From contig CAYUCY010000042.1 of assembly GCA_964443525.1 (NCBI GenBank), positions 1 through 13,980 on the forward strand: 13,980 nt of DNA, in the 5' to 3' direction. The notes under the pieces are model-generated. The model was not told the DNA's origin. It saw only the letters and a list, made by a program, of their open reading frames with translations, and ran no database searches. How positions within the stretch are numbered: the stretch's first letter is position 1; every line of letters starts with the position of its first letter. The position numbers and the translations under genes were made by a program. Below, piece after piece: positions 6,993-13,956 of the stretch. The DNA is from CAYUCY01 sp964443525 (GTDB taxonomy: Bacteria > Pseudomonadota > Alphaproteobacteria > Caedimonadales > Caedimonadaceae).

Positions 6993-7643
6993 CTAGCTTA
7001 AGCCCTTTGTACGCAGGGTGTGCTCGATGTGGTGGACAGCCGCATCAAACACTTGTTCCGGTGAGAGAGCTGACGAGTTGATCACAAAAGCATCTTCCGC
7101 TGGTTTCAGGGGAGAATCTTTGCGTTCCGTATCACGCGTGTCGCGTTCTGCCATCTCTTTCAGAACAGAAGCATATATACATGGAATTCCGCGTTCTTGC
7201 AACTCTTTGACGCGTCTTTGGGCACGAACTTCGACATCGGCTGTAATAAAAAGCTTTATATCAGCCCGAGGACAGATTCGGGTCCCGATGTCGCGTCCAT
7301 CGAGAAGAGCGCCTTGAAAGCTTGCGGGAGGGCTATCCGCAAAAGATCGTTGATACTCGAGAAGAGCTCGCCGCACTTTGGGGTGCACGGCAATTTTTGA
7401 AGCTGCTTGTGCCGCTTCATCGCCGCGAAGAGAAGGATCTTCAAGTTTATCAGGAGTTAGATTTAGGGCAAGGGCTGCGAGTGCTTCCTCATCTGTAGGG
7501 TCGATTTTCCTTTTAAGAGATTCAATGCCGACCCATCTATAGAGAAGGCCCGTATCGAGAAAGGCGAGGCGGTAGTGCTTGGCCAGTTTTTTCGAGAGCG
7601 TTCCTTTCCCCGATCCGGCGGGTCCGTCAACGGCAATAATCAT
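6993..7643 (-). CDS. cmk: Cytidylate kinase
   Basis: This 216-residue protein phosphorylates CMP/dCMP to the diphosphates using ATP. Evidence includes the P-loop GPAGSGKG (residues 7-14), DTGLLYRWVG for nucleotide-monophosphate binding, LLDGRDIGT, and the lid/specificity segment with RDTRDTERKDSPLKPAEDA followed by FVIN. A TTG at 7655 would add four residues. The ATG at 7643, with GAGGA 5 nt upstream, fits better because the family normally starts directly with 'MIIAVDGPAGSGKG'. rpsA follows in the same direction, a conserved pairing in many bacteria. aroA, often just upstream in alphaproteobacteria, is replaced here by a divergent FYDLN gene. Confidence 0.97.
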   Translation of the reverse strand: MIIAVDGPAGSGKGTLSKKLAKHYRLAFLDTGLLYRWVGIESLKRKIDPTDEEALAALALNLTPDKLEDPSLRGDEAAQAASKIAVHPKVRRALLEYQRSFADSPPASFQGALLDGRDIGTRICPRADIKLFITADVEVRAQRRVKELQERGIPCIYASVLKEMAERDTRDTERKDSPLKPAEDAFVINSSALSPEQVFDAAVHHIEHTLRTKGLS

Positions 7644-7845
7644 CTGATTCCTCAATGATTTCCAAGGTCAAAAATGTAATTTTTCTCAAGGTATCGATTT
7701 AAATGGGGCGGAGCAACTGTTAATTCTTTTTTAACCGCCTGCCTGAAAGATAGAGCTTTATAATAAATTTCTTTTGACAGGGCCGCGTAATCATGGCAAT
7801 GGCATTTTGAGTTCAAAAGAAAAGAAAGAAGTGAAGGAGAAACCC

Positions 7846-8157
7846 GTGAAACCTGAATGGGGAACAAAAAGACTCTGCAAAAAATGCGGGGCACATTTTT
7901 ATGATCTCGGCAAAAGCAGCTTTGACTGCCCTAAATGCCATACAAGCTTTACGGCAGCAGACTTTTTATTGAAAGCGGGTAAACCGGACAGAAGTCGGAA
8001 AGAGTCTAAGAGAAAAGAAGCGGTTGAGGAAAACGAAATCGATCTTCTCGATGAAGAGCTCGAGAATCTGGAAGAGGCTGATTTGGTCGAGGATGAAGAC
8101 CTCAATGATGACGACATGTCAGACGTGATTGAGCGCGAAAGCGAAGAAGAGGAATAG
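7846..8157 (+). CDS. FYDLN-acid (TIGR02300-type) zinc-ribbon protein
   Basis: This 103-residue protein starts PEWGTKRLCKKCGAHFYDL and has two CxxC knuckles: CKKC and CPKC, separated by 13 residues, likely to bind zinc. A charged linker follows, then a tail almost entirely Asp/Glu (about residues 55-103). This layout matches the alphaproteobacterial TIGR02300/FYDLN family of unknown function, which commonly neighbours aroA, cmk and rpsA. The frame is open from 7774, but GTG at 7846 is the probable start: AAGGAG lies 6 nt upstream and the family begins close to this point. It is divergent from cmk across 202 nt and convergent with gap. It appears soluble and cytoplasmic. The family assignment is good; function is unknown. 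Confidence 0.85.
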   Translation: MKPEWGTKRLCKKCGAHFYDLGKSSFDCPKCHTSFTAADFLLKAGKPDRSRKESKRKEAVEENEIDLLDEELENLEEADLVEDEDLNDDDMSDVIERESEEEE

Positions 8158-8180
8158 GAAGTTTTCTTTTTCTCTTATGT

Positions 8181-8220
8181 CTTATAAAAAGAGGCCCAAA
8201 CACGGGCCTCTTTTTATAAG
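8181..8220. terminator. Perfect 17-bp hairpin, bidirectional terminator between the FYDLN gene and gap
   Basis: CTTATAAAAAGAGGCCC (8181-8197) is the exact reverse complement of 8204-8220, with the loop AAACAC. The GC-rich apex (GAGGCCC/GGGCCTC) is flanked by an A5 tract on one side and a T5 tract on the other. It therefore has an intrinsic-terminator shape in both directions between two convergent genes. Confidence 0.92.
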
Positions 8221-8228
8221 GAAATTTT

Positions 8229-9236
8229 CTACAAAAATTTTCCTATTTGAAGGGCGGTATCCAGCATACGGTTGGAGAAGCCCCATTCGTTATCGTACCA
8301 GGCCAAAATTCGGCAGAATTTCTTCTCAATCACTTGCGTTTGCGTGAGGTCAAAAATTGAACTGTGCGGATTATGATTAAAGTCGATGGAAACAAGCGGC
8401 GCCTTTACGGTTGCTAAAATCCCGGCAAGAGAGCCTTTTGCCGCCGAGATGACTGCTTCGTTAATTTCTTCGGCTGTTGTCTCACGAGACGCATCAAAGG
8501 TGAAGTCGATCATGGAAACATTGGGAGTAGGGACCCGAATCGCTGTTCCATCCAACTTTCCTTTGAGTTCAGGCATCACAAGGCCCACCGCTTTGGCGGC
8601 ACCGGTTGAGGTGGGGATCATGGAAAGAGCCGCCGCTCGAGCTCTCCTGAGATCCTTGTGAAGGGTATCAACCAAGCTTTGGTCCCCTGTGTAGGCATGA
8701 ATAGTTGTCATATAACCCCGATCGATCCCAATCGTCTTATGCAGGACGGAGGCAACGGGGGCAAGACAGTTGGTCGTACAGGACGCATTTGAAAGAATCG
8801 TATGCTCCGCGGAAATCTTGTCATGGTTCACACCAAAAACAACGGTCAGATCGACTCCGTCGGCCGGAGCTGAGATTAAAACACGCTTGGCTCCTGCTTG
8901 AATATGTTTGTAAGCGGCATCCTTAGACGTGAATCTGCCGGAGCATTCTAAAACGATGTCAATCGCCAAATCCTTCCAAGGGAGTTTTTCGGGATTCGGC
9001 TCCGCAAGAACCTTGATCTGTCTTTTTCCGATTTGCAGATGGCCTGCCTGAACGCTCACATCCTGCCCGAAGGTGCCGTGGACCGAATCATACTGCAAAA
9101 GATAAGCATTGCTTTCAGGAGGCCCCAGATCATTGATGGCGATTACTTCAAGATCCGCTCCTTCTTTTTCTGCGATGGCGCGCATGACGAGACGACCGAT
9201 GCGACCGAAACCGTTTATGGCAACACGTAAAGCCAT
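8229..9236 (-). CDS. gap: Type I glyceraldehyde-3-phosphate dehydrogenase
   Basis: This 335-residue protein oxidatively phosphorylates glyceraldehyde 3-phosphate in glycolysis, or runs in reverse in gluconeogenesis. NAD-binding GFGRIGR lies at 9-15, and Asp36 in INDL suggests NAD preference. The active-site SNASCTTNC gives nucleophile Cys153, with His180 in TTIHAYTGDQ as its partner. The phosphate-binding region IPTSTGAAKAVG and the C-terminal WYDNEWGFSNRM are intact. Length is standard. The ATG at 9236 has GGAG 8 nt upstream, embedded in the last codons of tkt. Only 2 nt separate the tkt stop from this start, so translational coupling is expected. pgk, a frequent downstream partner, is absent; a terminator follows instead. 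Confidence 0.98.
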   Translation of the reverse strand: MALRVAINGFGRIGRLVMRAIAEKEGADLEVIAINDLGPPESNAYLLQYDSVHGTFGQDVSVQAGHLQIGKRQIKVLAEPNPEKLPWKDLAIDIVLECSGRFTSKDAAYKHIQAGAKRVLISAPADGVDLTVVFGVNHDKISAEHTILSNASCTTNCLAPVASVLHKTIGIDRGYMTTIHAYTGDQSLVDTLHKDLRRARAAALSMIPTSTGAAKAVGLVMPELKGKLDGTAIRVPTPNVSMIDFTFDASRETTAEEINEAVISAAKGSLAGILATVKAPLVSIDFNHNPHSSIFDLTQTQVIEKKFCRILAWYDNEWGFSNRMLDTALQIGKFL

Positions 9237-9238
9237 TT

Positions 9239-11245
9239 TTATACTCCTGACGTTAAAAGGTTTTCAACTGCAGCAACAACGGCGGCAGGGGTTATTTTAA
9301 AATGCTCGTAAAGGTCTTTGGCAGGAGCAGAAGCTCCGAATCCGGACATTCCGATGAAGGGTCCGTTCCTGCCGATAAACTGATCCCAGCCCAAGCGAAC
9401 GGCGGCTTCAATGCCAACTCTGGGGATGCCTTTTCCGAGGACGCTTTCTTGGTAAGCCGGAGGTTGCTTCAGGAAAAGCTCCCAACAGGGCATGGACACG
9501 ATGGCTGCATGAATTTCTCTTTTGAGAAGCTCCTCCTGTGCTTTGGCAGCAACCTCAACTTCGGATCCCGTTGCGAGAAGAACCACCTGCCGCTGCTTCT
9601 CGGGTTCCCTTAGCACATAGGCACCCTTTTTACTCAGATTCTCATCGACTCTTGTTCTAAGAGTCGAAAGATTCTGACGGGTTAAGACGAGGATGGAAGG
9701 GATTTCGACAGACTCGAGAGCAGCTTCCCAACACTCGGCAACCTCGATTGCGCAGGCGGGTCGCATGACTTGAAGATTCGGAATGGCTCTGAGAGCTGCC
9801 AGATGCTCAACAGGCTGATGGGTGGGGCCGTCTTCCCCGAGACCGATTGAATCATGGGTCATCACATAAATGACACGCTGTTTCATTAAGGCGGAGAGGC
9901 GAATCGAGGGTCGACAATAATCTGAGAAACATAAAAAGGTCCCACCATAGGGGATAATCCCTCCGTGAAGGGCCAGACCGTTCATGGAAGCGGCCATGCC
10001 GTGTTCTCTGATGCCGTAATGGATATAGGATCCGAAATAGTGTTTCGCCGAGATGGGGTCTTGATCCTTTGCTTTCGTATTGTTAGATCCGGTCAGATCC
10101 GCCGAGCCGCCGATCAATTCCGGCAAGGCCTTAGTTAAAACCTCAAGGGTATTTCCGGAGGCTTGACGGGTTGCAAGGACGGGTCTTTCGGTTAAAAGGG
10201 CCTTTTTGTAAACTTTCAGATTTTCCGACCACTTAGAGGGGAGTTGGCCGAGGATGCGCCTTAAGAACTCTCCTTTGAGGGAAGAGTGCTGAAGGCGACC
10301 GGACCAGTCTTCATATTCTTTTTGGGAGCGCTGACCTGCCTCTCGCCACGCAGCGATGACATGGGGGGGAATCTCGAAAGGCTTATGCGACCAGCCGAGC
10401 GCCTTGCGGGTTGCTGCAATCTCTTCCTCGCCGAGGGGAGAGCCGTGAGTTGCCGCTGTGCCTGCTTTGGTAGGAGCGCCATACCCGATCGTCGTTTTGC
10501 AGGCGATCAAGCAAGGCTTAAATTTTTGTTTGGCTTGGATGATAGCCTCATGGACGGCCTCAAAATCATGGCCGTCGATGGAAGTTACATGCCAACCGCA
10601 TGCATCAAAACGTTTTAGCTGATCGTCCGAACTCGAAAGGGAAAGTTTTCCGTCAATCGTGATACCGTTGTCGTCAAAGAAAACGATGAGTTTTCTGAGA
10701 CCTAAATGCCCCGCGAGGGAAATGGCCTCCTGGGAAAGCCCTTCCATAAGGCATCCGTCTCCGACAAAAGCATAGGTGTAATGGTCAACAAGGGTGTCTC
10801 CAAAGTGAGCATTCATCAGCCGTTCCGCCAAGGCCATTCCGACCGCATTCCCAAGCCCCTGGCCGAGCGGCCCTGTTGTTGTCTCGATACCAAGTGATCG
10901 GTCAACTTCCGGATGACCGGCAGTGTGATATCCCAGTTGTCGGAAGTGTTTAAGTTGATCGAGCGTCATCTCCCGGTAGCCGAGAAGATAATTGACTGCG
11001 TAAAGAAGCATGGATCCGTGACCATTTGAAAGAACGAATCGATCCCGATCGGGCCAGAGAGGATCTTGAGGATTTGCTTTAAAATGACGCCGGAAAAGAA
11101 CGGTGGCAATGTCCGCCATTCCCATGGGCATTCCGGGATGCCCAGATTTTGCCTGCTGTACCGCATCCAAGCTTAAAAAACGAATCGCGTTCGCACAATC
11201 CCGGTGGGAAGCTAAAGGATAACTGACTTTTGTGATATCCTGCAT
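9239..11245 (-). CDS. tkt: Transketolase
   Basis: This 668-residue thiamine-diphosphate enzyme moves two-carbon units between sugar phosphates in the pentose phosphate pathway. Visible features are GHPGMPMG near 35-42 (His35), SNGHGSMLLY near 73-82 (His76), the ThDP motif GDGCLMEG at 162-169 with Asn193, and the catalytic Glu414 in HYGIREHGMAA. THDSIGLGEDGPTHQPVEH at 463-481 and a normal C-terminal domain follow. The ATG at 11245 is chosen because the family N-terminus starts close to it. The frame continues upstream into the Ns, so an earlier in-frame start is not credible. Only ten bases (GAGAAACGTA) are known before the ATG, so the ribosome site and promoter are largely lost in the gap. 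It forms a unit with gap. Confidence 0.97.
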   Translation of the reverse strand: MQDITKVSYPLASHRDCANAIRFLSLDAVQQAKSGHPGMPMGMADIATVLFRRHFKANPQDPLWPDRDRFVLSNGHGSMLLYAVNYLLGYREMTLDQLKHFRQLGYHTAGHPEVDRSLGIETTTGPLGQGLGNAVGMALAERLMNAHFGDTLVDHYTYAFVGDGCLMEGLSQEAISLAGHLGLRKLIVFFDDNGITIDGKLSLSSSDDQLKRFDACGWHVTSIDGHDFEAVHEAIIQAKQKFKPCLIACKTTIGYGAPTKAGTAATHGSPLGEEEIAATRKALGWSHKPFEIPPHVIAAWREAGQRSQKEYEDWSGRLQHSSLKGEFLRRILGQLPSKWSENLKVYKKALLTERPVLATRQASGNTLEVLTKALPELIGGSADLTGSNNTKAKDQDPISAKHYFGSYIHYGIREHGMAASMNGLALHGGIIPYGGTFLCFSDYCRPSIRLSALMKQRVIYVMTHDSIGLGEDGPTHQPVEHLAALRAIPNLQVMRPACAIEVAECWEAALESVEIPSILVLTRQNLSTLRTRVDENLSKKGAYVLREPEKQRQVVLLATGSEVEVAAKAQEELLKREIHAAIVSMPCWELFLKQPPAYQESVLGKGIPRVGIEAAVRLGWDQFIGRNGPFIGMSGFGASAPAKDLYEHFKITPAAVVAAVENLLTSGV

Positions 11246-11255
11246 TACGTTTCTC

Positions 11256-11265
11256 NNNNNNNNNN
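11256..11265. other. Assembly gap (10 Ns)
   Basis: There are ten undetermined bases immediately upstream of tkt. A round number of Ns usually marks a scaffold join of unknown true length. Sequence is therefore missing, and adjacency of tkt with the tRNA side is not proven. Confidence 0.99.
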
Positions 11266-11332
11266 ATGAAATGACAAGACCCCAAAATGAAAGTTCGGTC
11301 AAATCTTTTGGAAGAAGTTCTGTCAATGTCAT
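11266..11332 (-). CDS. Possible truncated N-terminus of a membrane protein, cut by the assembly gap
   Basis: On the minus strand, ATG at 11332 opens a frame of 22 codons that runs into the Ns: MTLTELLPKDLTELSFWGLV, then IS. The short polar start followed by a hydrophobic stretch resembles the N-terminus of some polytopic membrane proteins, such as TauE/SafE-type permeases that begin '..LLP.DLS..'. That family suggestion rests on memory of a weak pattern. No clear ribosome site precedes the ATG. If real, most of the gene lies in the gap and would sit between the tRNA and tkt. Confidence 0.25.
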
Positions 11333-11370
11333 TGGCTGACCAGTCGAATTTCTTGGCTTTGCATGGAAAG

Positions 11371-11446
11371 TGGTGCCGAAGAGAGGAGTCGAACCTCCGA
11401 CCTATCGATTACGAATCGATTGCTCTACCAACTGAGCTACTTCGGC
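11371..11446 (-). tRNA. tRNA-Thr (anticodon CGU), CCA encoded
   Basis: On the minus strand the 76 nt fold as a complete cloverleaf. The acceptor GCCGAAG pairs with CTTCGGC, and the D stem is GCTC/GAGC. The anticodon stem is ATCGA/TCGAT around the loop TTCGTAA, giving anticodon CGT (reads ACG, Thr). The T stem is GGAGG/CCTCT (one G-T pair) with loop TTCGACT. Discriminator A and a genomic CCA (complement at 11371-11373) follow. All stems pair, so it should be functional. Confidence 0.96.
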
Positions 11447-11468
11447 ACAAACCGATGATAGGGCAAAA

Positions 11469-11495
11469 CCTATAAGGTTTCGCCACTTTCGTCAA
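11469..11495 (-). promoter_or_regulatory. Possible promoter of the tRNA-Thr gene
   Basis: Reading the minus strand, TTGACG (complement at 11490-11495) is a 5/6 -35 box. It is followed after 15 nt by TATAGG (complement at 11469-11474), a partial -10, about 23 nt before the tRNA 5' end. The spacing is short and the -10 imperfect. An overlapping small inverted repeat (GCGAAACC/GGTTTTGC) sits over the -10. Confidence 0.4.
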
Positions 11496-11679
11496 CAGGG
11501 AAGTGAAAAGGAAGTTTAAGGAGGACGAGACAGATCTCTTACAGAAAAGTGACCATGAGGAGAGATTCATCCGGGTGATAAGAGGTATCTTGATAATCAA
11601 AGTGAATGAGGTTCAGGAGAGGATTTTAGATCAGACGCGTGTGGCTCGCAGGACTCTTTCATACCAAGCGAATAGAAGT

Positions 11680-12306
11680 CTAGGTTCTGTCAGATTTTTT
11701 AAGGGTCTTTTCATACGTGAGAACCATCGACTTTTCACTGCAGGAAAACCCGAGGTCACGAAGAGCTTTTTGCAGGTGGCGCGCTTGTTCCGAACAACCG
11801 AATTGAAGATGTCCGGTATCTCTATTTATGGATTGGATTTCAGGCAGAAAAACAAATTCGGCTTTTCCAGTCGGCACAAAACGAAGAAAATGCTCCAAAA
11901 TATCTTTAAGGAGCTGGAAACTTTTAAATTGAGACAGATAAAGTGTGCAGTTTGTGGTTGAGAGGCTCGATGAAAAAAAGAATCCACATCCGACGGGTTT
12001 CTCGAACAAATGAATCAGAAAGAATGATTTTAAAGCAGACTTAGGAAGCCCGCTGGGAAGCTCGACCATGGCTAAAAAATGATCCCAAACAGCTGCTGGC
12101 TTTTGGTCCTTTATATTCGTTGCCGTACATTTTTGTCGAGCTAATGCCGAAAGAGAGTCTCTAAACGCTTCAAGCGTAGTCGTTGTTTCAATGACCTGTT
12201 CACTCCTTTGAGATTTCACATCCAATCGATCAAAGGTGATGTGAGAGGCTTCTGACGATTCTAAAAGAAGAGCAAGCGTCAGGATGAGCAAATGTTTGAA
12301 TTTCAT
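11680..12306 (-). CDS. Unrecognised secreted protein with signal peptide
   Basis: I do not recognise a family for this 208-residue protein. The start at 12306 is strongly supported by AAGGAGGGG about 4 nt upstream. Residues 1-20 look like a signal peptide: a basic MKFKH, then LLILTLALLLE, with a plausible cleavage after SSEA. No lipobox Cys or further clear membrane helix is seen, so export to the periplasm or beyond is inferred. The mature part is mixed alpha/beta in appearance. It contains several cysteines (near residues 60, 107, 120, 170 and 185), which could form disulfides. An aromatic-rich GCGFFFSSSLSTTNCTLYLS segment sits mid-protein. The opposite-strand frame over this region lacks comparable signals. 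It diverges from the glycine-zipper lipoprotein gene across 189 nt. Coding potential is well supported; function is unknown. Confidence 0.65.
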   Translation of the reverse strand: MKFKHLLILTLALLLESSEASHITFDRLDVKSQRSEQVIETTTTLEAFRDSLSALARQKCTATNIKDQKPAAVWDHFLAMVELPSGLPKSALKSFFLIHLFEKPVGCGFFFSSSLSTTNCTLYLSQFKSFQLLKDILEHFLRFVPTGKAEFVFLPEIQSINRDTGHLQFGCSEQARHLQKALRDLGFSCSEKSMVLTYEKTLKKSDRT

Positions 12307-12495
12307 CGTCCCCTCCTTTTCAAAAAGTCGACCTAACTTACGATCCGATTAATTCCTTAAAGAAGAGTAAAAATGGACCGCTTTATAAAAAAGGGTAAAG
12401 AGGCTGCGTCTCCGATGTCAAATAAATCTTTACAACGCAAAAAATCCTGGTAGAAGCTAAGATTGACTTAACAAAGATCAAAGGAGTCATCGTCC

Positions 12496-12981
12496 ATGAA
12501 GAATGCCATCTCGAAAATTGTTCTTGTCTCTCTTGCAGGACTTTCTCTTGCAGGATGTGCTCGCAACATTTCACCGAGCGTCTATTCGGAAGCACACGTC
12601 GGTGAAGCTTCCACGACATATCGCGGAATGGTTGTCAGTTTCAGGCAAGTTCGTGTTGCTCCTGAAAAGCTTGAAGAAAATGCAACGGGAACAGCCCTCG
12701 GCGGTATCACAGGCGGTGTCGCAGGGTATCAGTTCGGTAAAGGCCGCGGCCAAGTTGCAGCCACGGCAGCAGGGGCTCTTCTCGGAGCTATCGCCGGAAA
12801 CTTGGCGGAAGGAGAGCTTAAATCTCAGGATGCTTTTGAATATGTTGTAGAGCTTGACAGTGGGACTCTTAAGACCGTCGTCCAAGGTATGGATGTGAAA
12901 TTTAATCCGGGTGACAGGGTTCTTTTGATCGTCGGTCAAAAGGGACGTTCACGTCTTGTTGCAGACCGCTCCGGCCGTTAA
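12496..12981 (+). CDS. SlyB/17-kDa-antigen-like glycine-zipper outer-membrane lipoprotein
   Basis: This 161-residue protein has a lipoprotein signal peptide with lipobox LAGC (Cys21). A Gly/Ala-rich glycine-zipper segment follows at about 63-108 (TGTALGGITGGVAGYQFGKG, then GALLGAIAGNLAEG), forming two short membrane-associating helices. The C-terminal part, about 112-155, is a small beta region ending GDRVLLIVGQKG. This order is that of SlyB/Pcp/Rickettsia 17-kDa antigen lipoproteins, which sit in the outer membrane and contribute to envelope integrity. The mature N-terminus lacks an Asp at +2 (Ala follows Cys), consistent with outer-membrane sorting by the Lol rule, as known for enterobacteria. 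AAAGGAG lies 9 nt before the ATG. It is transcribed alone and is convergent with another lipoprotein gene across a long palindrome. Confidence 0.88.
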   Translation: MKNAISKIVLVSLAGLSLAGCARNISPSVYSEAHVGEASTTYRGMVVSFRQVRVAPEKLEENATGTALGGITGGVAGYQFGKGRGQVAATAAGALLGAIAGNLAEGELKSQDAFEYVVELDSGTLKTVVQGMDVKFNPGDRVLLIVGQKGRSRLVADRSGR

Positions 12982-12996
12982 ATAATCTGGACAAAA

Positions 12997-13069
12997 TGTC
13001 GTTGTACCGGTGATCTTCTAAAGAAAAGGGACGTTCATGAACCTCCCTTTAGAAGCACCGGTATCGACA
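12997..13069. repeat. Long imperfect palindrome (~73 nt hairpin) between convergent lipoprotein genes
   Basis: Nested complementary arms are TGTCG 12997-13001 with CGACA 13065-13069, TACCGGTG 13005-13012 with CACCGGTA 13056-13063, CTTCTAAA 13015-13022 with TTTAGAAG 13048-13055, and GGGA 13028-13031 with TCCC 13044-13047. GTTCATGAAC (13033-13042) at the apex is self-complementary. Small bulges (AT, GAAAA) interrupt one arm. A T6 tract at 13077-13082 follows on the + side. It may act as a bidirectional terminator, but it is longer than needed and could be a palindromic repeat element. Confidence 0.75.
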
Positions 13070-13112
13070 AACAAGCTTTTTTCGCCGTAGGATAAGCAAG
13101 CGTTCGTCTTTC

Positions 13113-13454
13113 TTAAGAGGTTTTTTTCTTTTTCAATGAAAGAGGGATCTCGTCAGGGGGCAACCTGCTCTTTGCGATGAAGGCTTTACTTTCAGAGGAA
13201 GTCTCCTCCGTTTCAATAGGTTTCTTTTCGTCGTAAAAACCGACCAATCTATTTTCTTGCCCTTTAAGGGGTTTCCTGAAGCAATCCTTCCCTGAAAGGG
13301 TTTTATAGCAATAGACGGGTTCGGGTTCATATGGCTCGGGCGGCTCGGCCCATCCTTCTGCGATAATGCCTCTGGTGGTCAGAAAGGTTCCTCCTGCACA
13401 CCCTTGAAGGGTCATCAGACCCAAAAGAAGAAGGCCGATATACTTTCTCTCCAT
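13113..13454 (-). CDS. Small conserved-type lipoprotein of unknown function
   Basis: This 113-residue protein starts MERKYIGLLLLGLMTLQGC, a lipoprotein signal peptide with lipobox LQGC (Cys19). The mature part begins with small residues (AGGTF), then a Pro/Glu-rich linker (PPEPYEPEPV). A compact motif YCYKTLSGKDCFRKPLKGQE, followed by NRLVGFYDE, comes next. From memory, a 'CYRTL...DCY..PLPG.E.RLVG' motif recurs in small alphaproteobacterial lipoproteins. The two Cys in the motif could form a disulfide. The tail is Lys-rich. The frame is open upstream to 13586, but that part overlaps the permease gene in another frame and is Lys-rich junk; the ATG at 13454 starts the signal peptide. It lies 34 nt after the permease stop, probably co-transcribed. 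Function is unknown. Confidence 0.72.
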   Translation of the reverse strand: MERKYIGLLLLGLMTLQGCAGGTFLTTRGIIAEGWAEPPEPYEPEPVYCYKTLSGKDCFRKPLKGQENRLVGFYDEKKPIETEETSSESKAFIAKSRLPPDEIPLSLKKKKTS

Positions 13455-13488
13455 GGATTCGATGGTGCCTCTTATTTTTTTATTTTCT

Positions 13489-13956
13489 TTAGAATGCCCG
13501 TGTTTCTTCTTTTTTTCTAGATTCTTTTTTCTTGTAAGCGGCTTCACTCGCGGCCAAAAACCATGTTGCCCCGATAATGATCGCACTGCCTAAGAAAGTC
13601 CAAAAGCTCACGACTTCATCAAAAATAAAATAGCCGATCGGAATAGCAAAGATCAGACGAAAATACTCAAAGGGTGCAAGGAGCGAAGGTTGCGCCCGTT
13701 TTAAGGCATTCACGCTGCAAAATTGGGAGAGCATACCGCTGGCTCCTAAAAGGATCAGCCATCTTAAGTCCTCCCAAGCAGGCATCTTCCAGAAAAGAGC
13801 CGCTCCAATACTAATGAAAAAGAAAGTAAAGAAGTTCCCGTAGAACATGATTTGAATTGTCGTTTCGGTTGAGGAGAGCTGTCTGACGATGATGCTGATA
13901 CAGCTTGCAAGGAGATTTGCGGCCAACGGCGTTAAGGAAATTTTGGAGGGGCGCGC
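13489..13956 (-). pseudogene. EamA/DMT-superfamily permease, C-terminal half, frame broken near the window edge
   Basis: The translated segment covers the second EamA repeat. Five hydrophobic helices are visible: LLASCISIIVRQL, IMFYGNFFTFFFISIGAAL, RWLILLGASGMLSQFCSV, LLAPFEYFRLIFAIPIGYFI and FWTFLGSAIIIGATWFLAA. A basic cytoplasmic tail follows. The 'APFEYFRLIFAIPIGYFIFDE' segment is typical of EamA proteins. Full-length members have ten helices in two repeats (about 290 residues). Here the frame meets TGA (complement at 13957-13959) before the first repeat. The only start-like codon is TTG at 13926, with no ribosome site. Coding-like sequence (KISLTPLAANL) continues upstream of that TTG, so the gene was longer. 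A one-base deletion in the G run at 13948-13951 would explain the break. It may be a true pseudogene or a contig-end error. The substrate is unknown. Confidence 0.65.

Noticed and set aside
7759..7764. TATAAT before the FYDLN gene
   Set aside because: It is a perfect -10 sequence, but no reasonable -35 lies 16-18 nt upstream, so I did not list it as a promoter.
7774..7845. N-terminal extension of the FYDLN protein from a non-ATG start
   Set aside because: The extra 24 residues are not family-like, and the GTG at 7846 has a well-placed AAGGAG.
11409..11600. - strand frame of 63 codons
   Set aside because: It runs through the tRNA-Thr gene, so it is not a credible protein.
11503..11961. + strand frame of 152 codons opposite the secreted protein gene
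   Set aside because: GTG start, Lys/Arg-rich shadow-like translation and no clear domain; the minus-strand gene has a strong ribosome site and a signal peptide.
12373..12453. 26-codon + strand frame in the space before the glycine-zipper lipoprotein gene
   Set aside because: Basic, low-information peptide with no convincing ribosome site; the region more likely carries promoters for the two divergent genes.
12429..12456. TTTACA and TAGAAG, 16 nt apart, before the glycine-zipper lipoprotein gene
   Set aside because: The -10 match is too poor to call a promoter from sequence alone.
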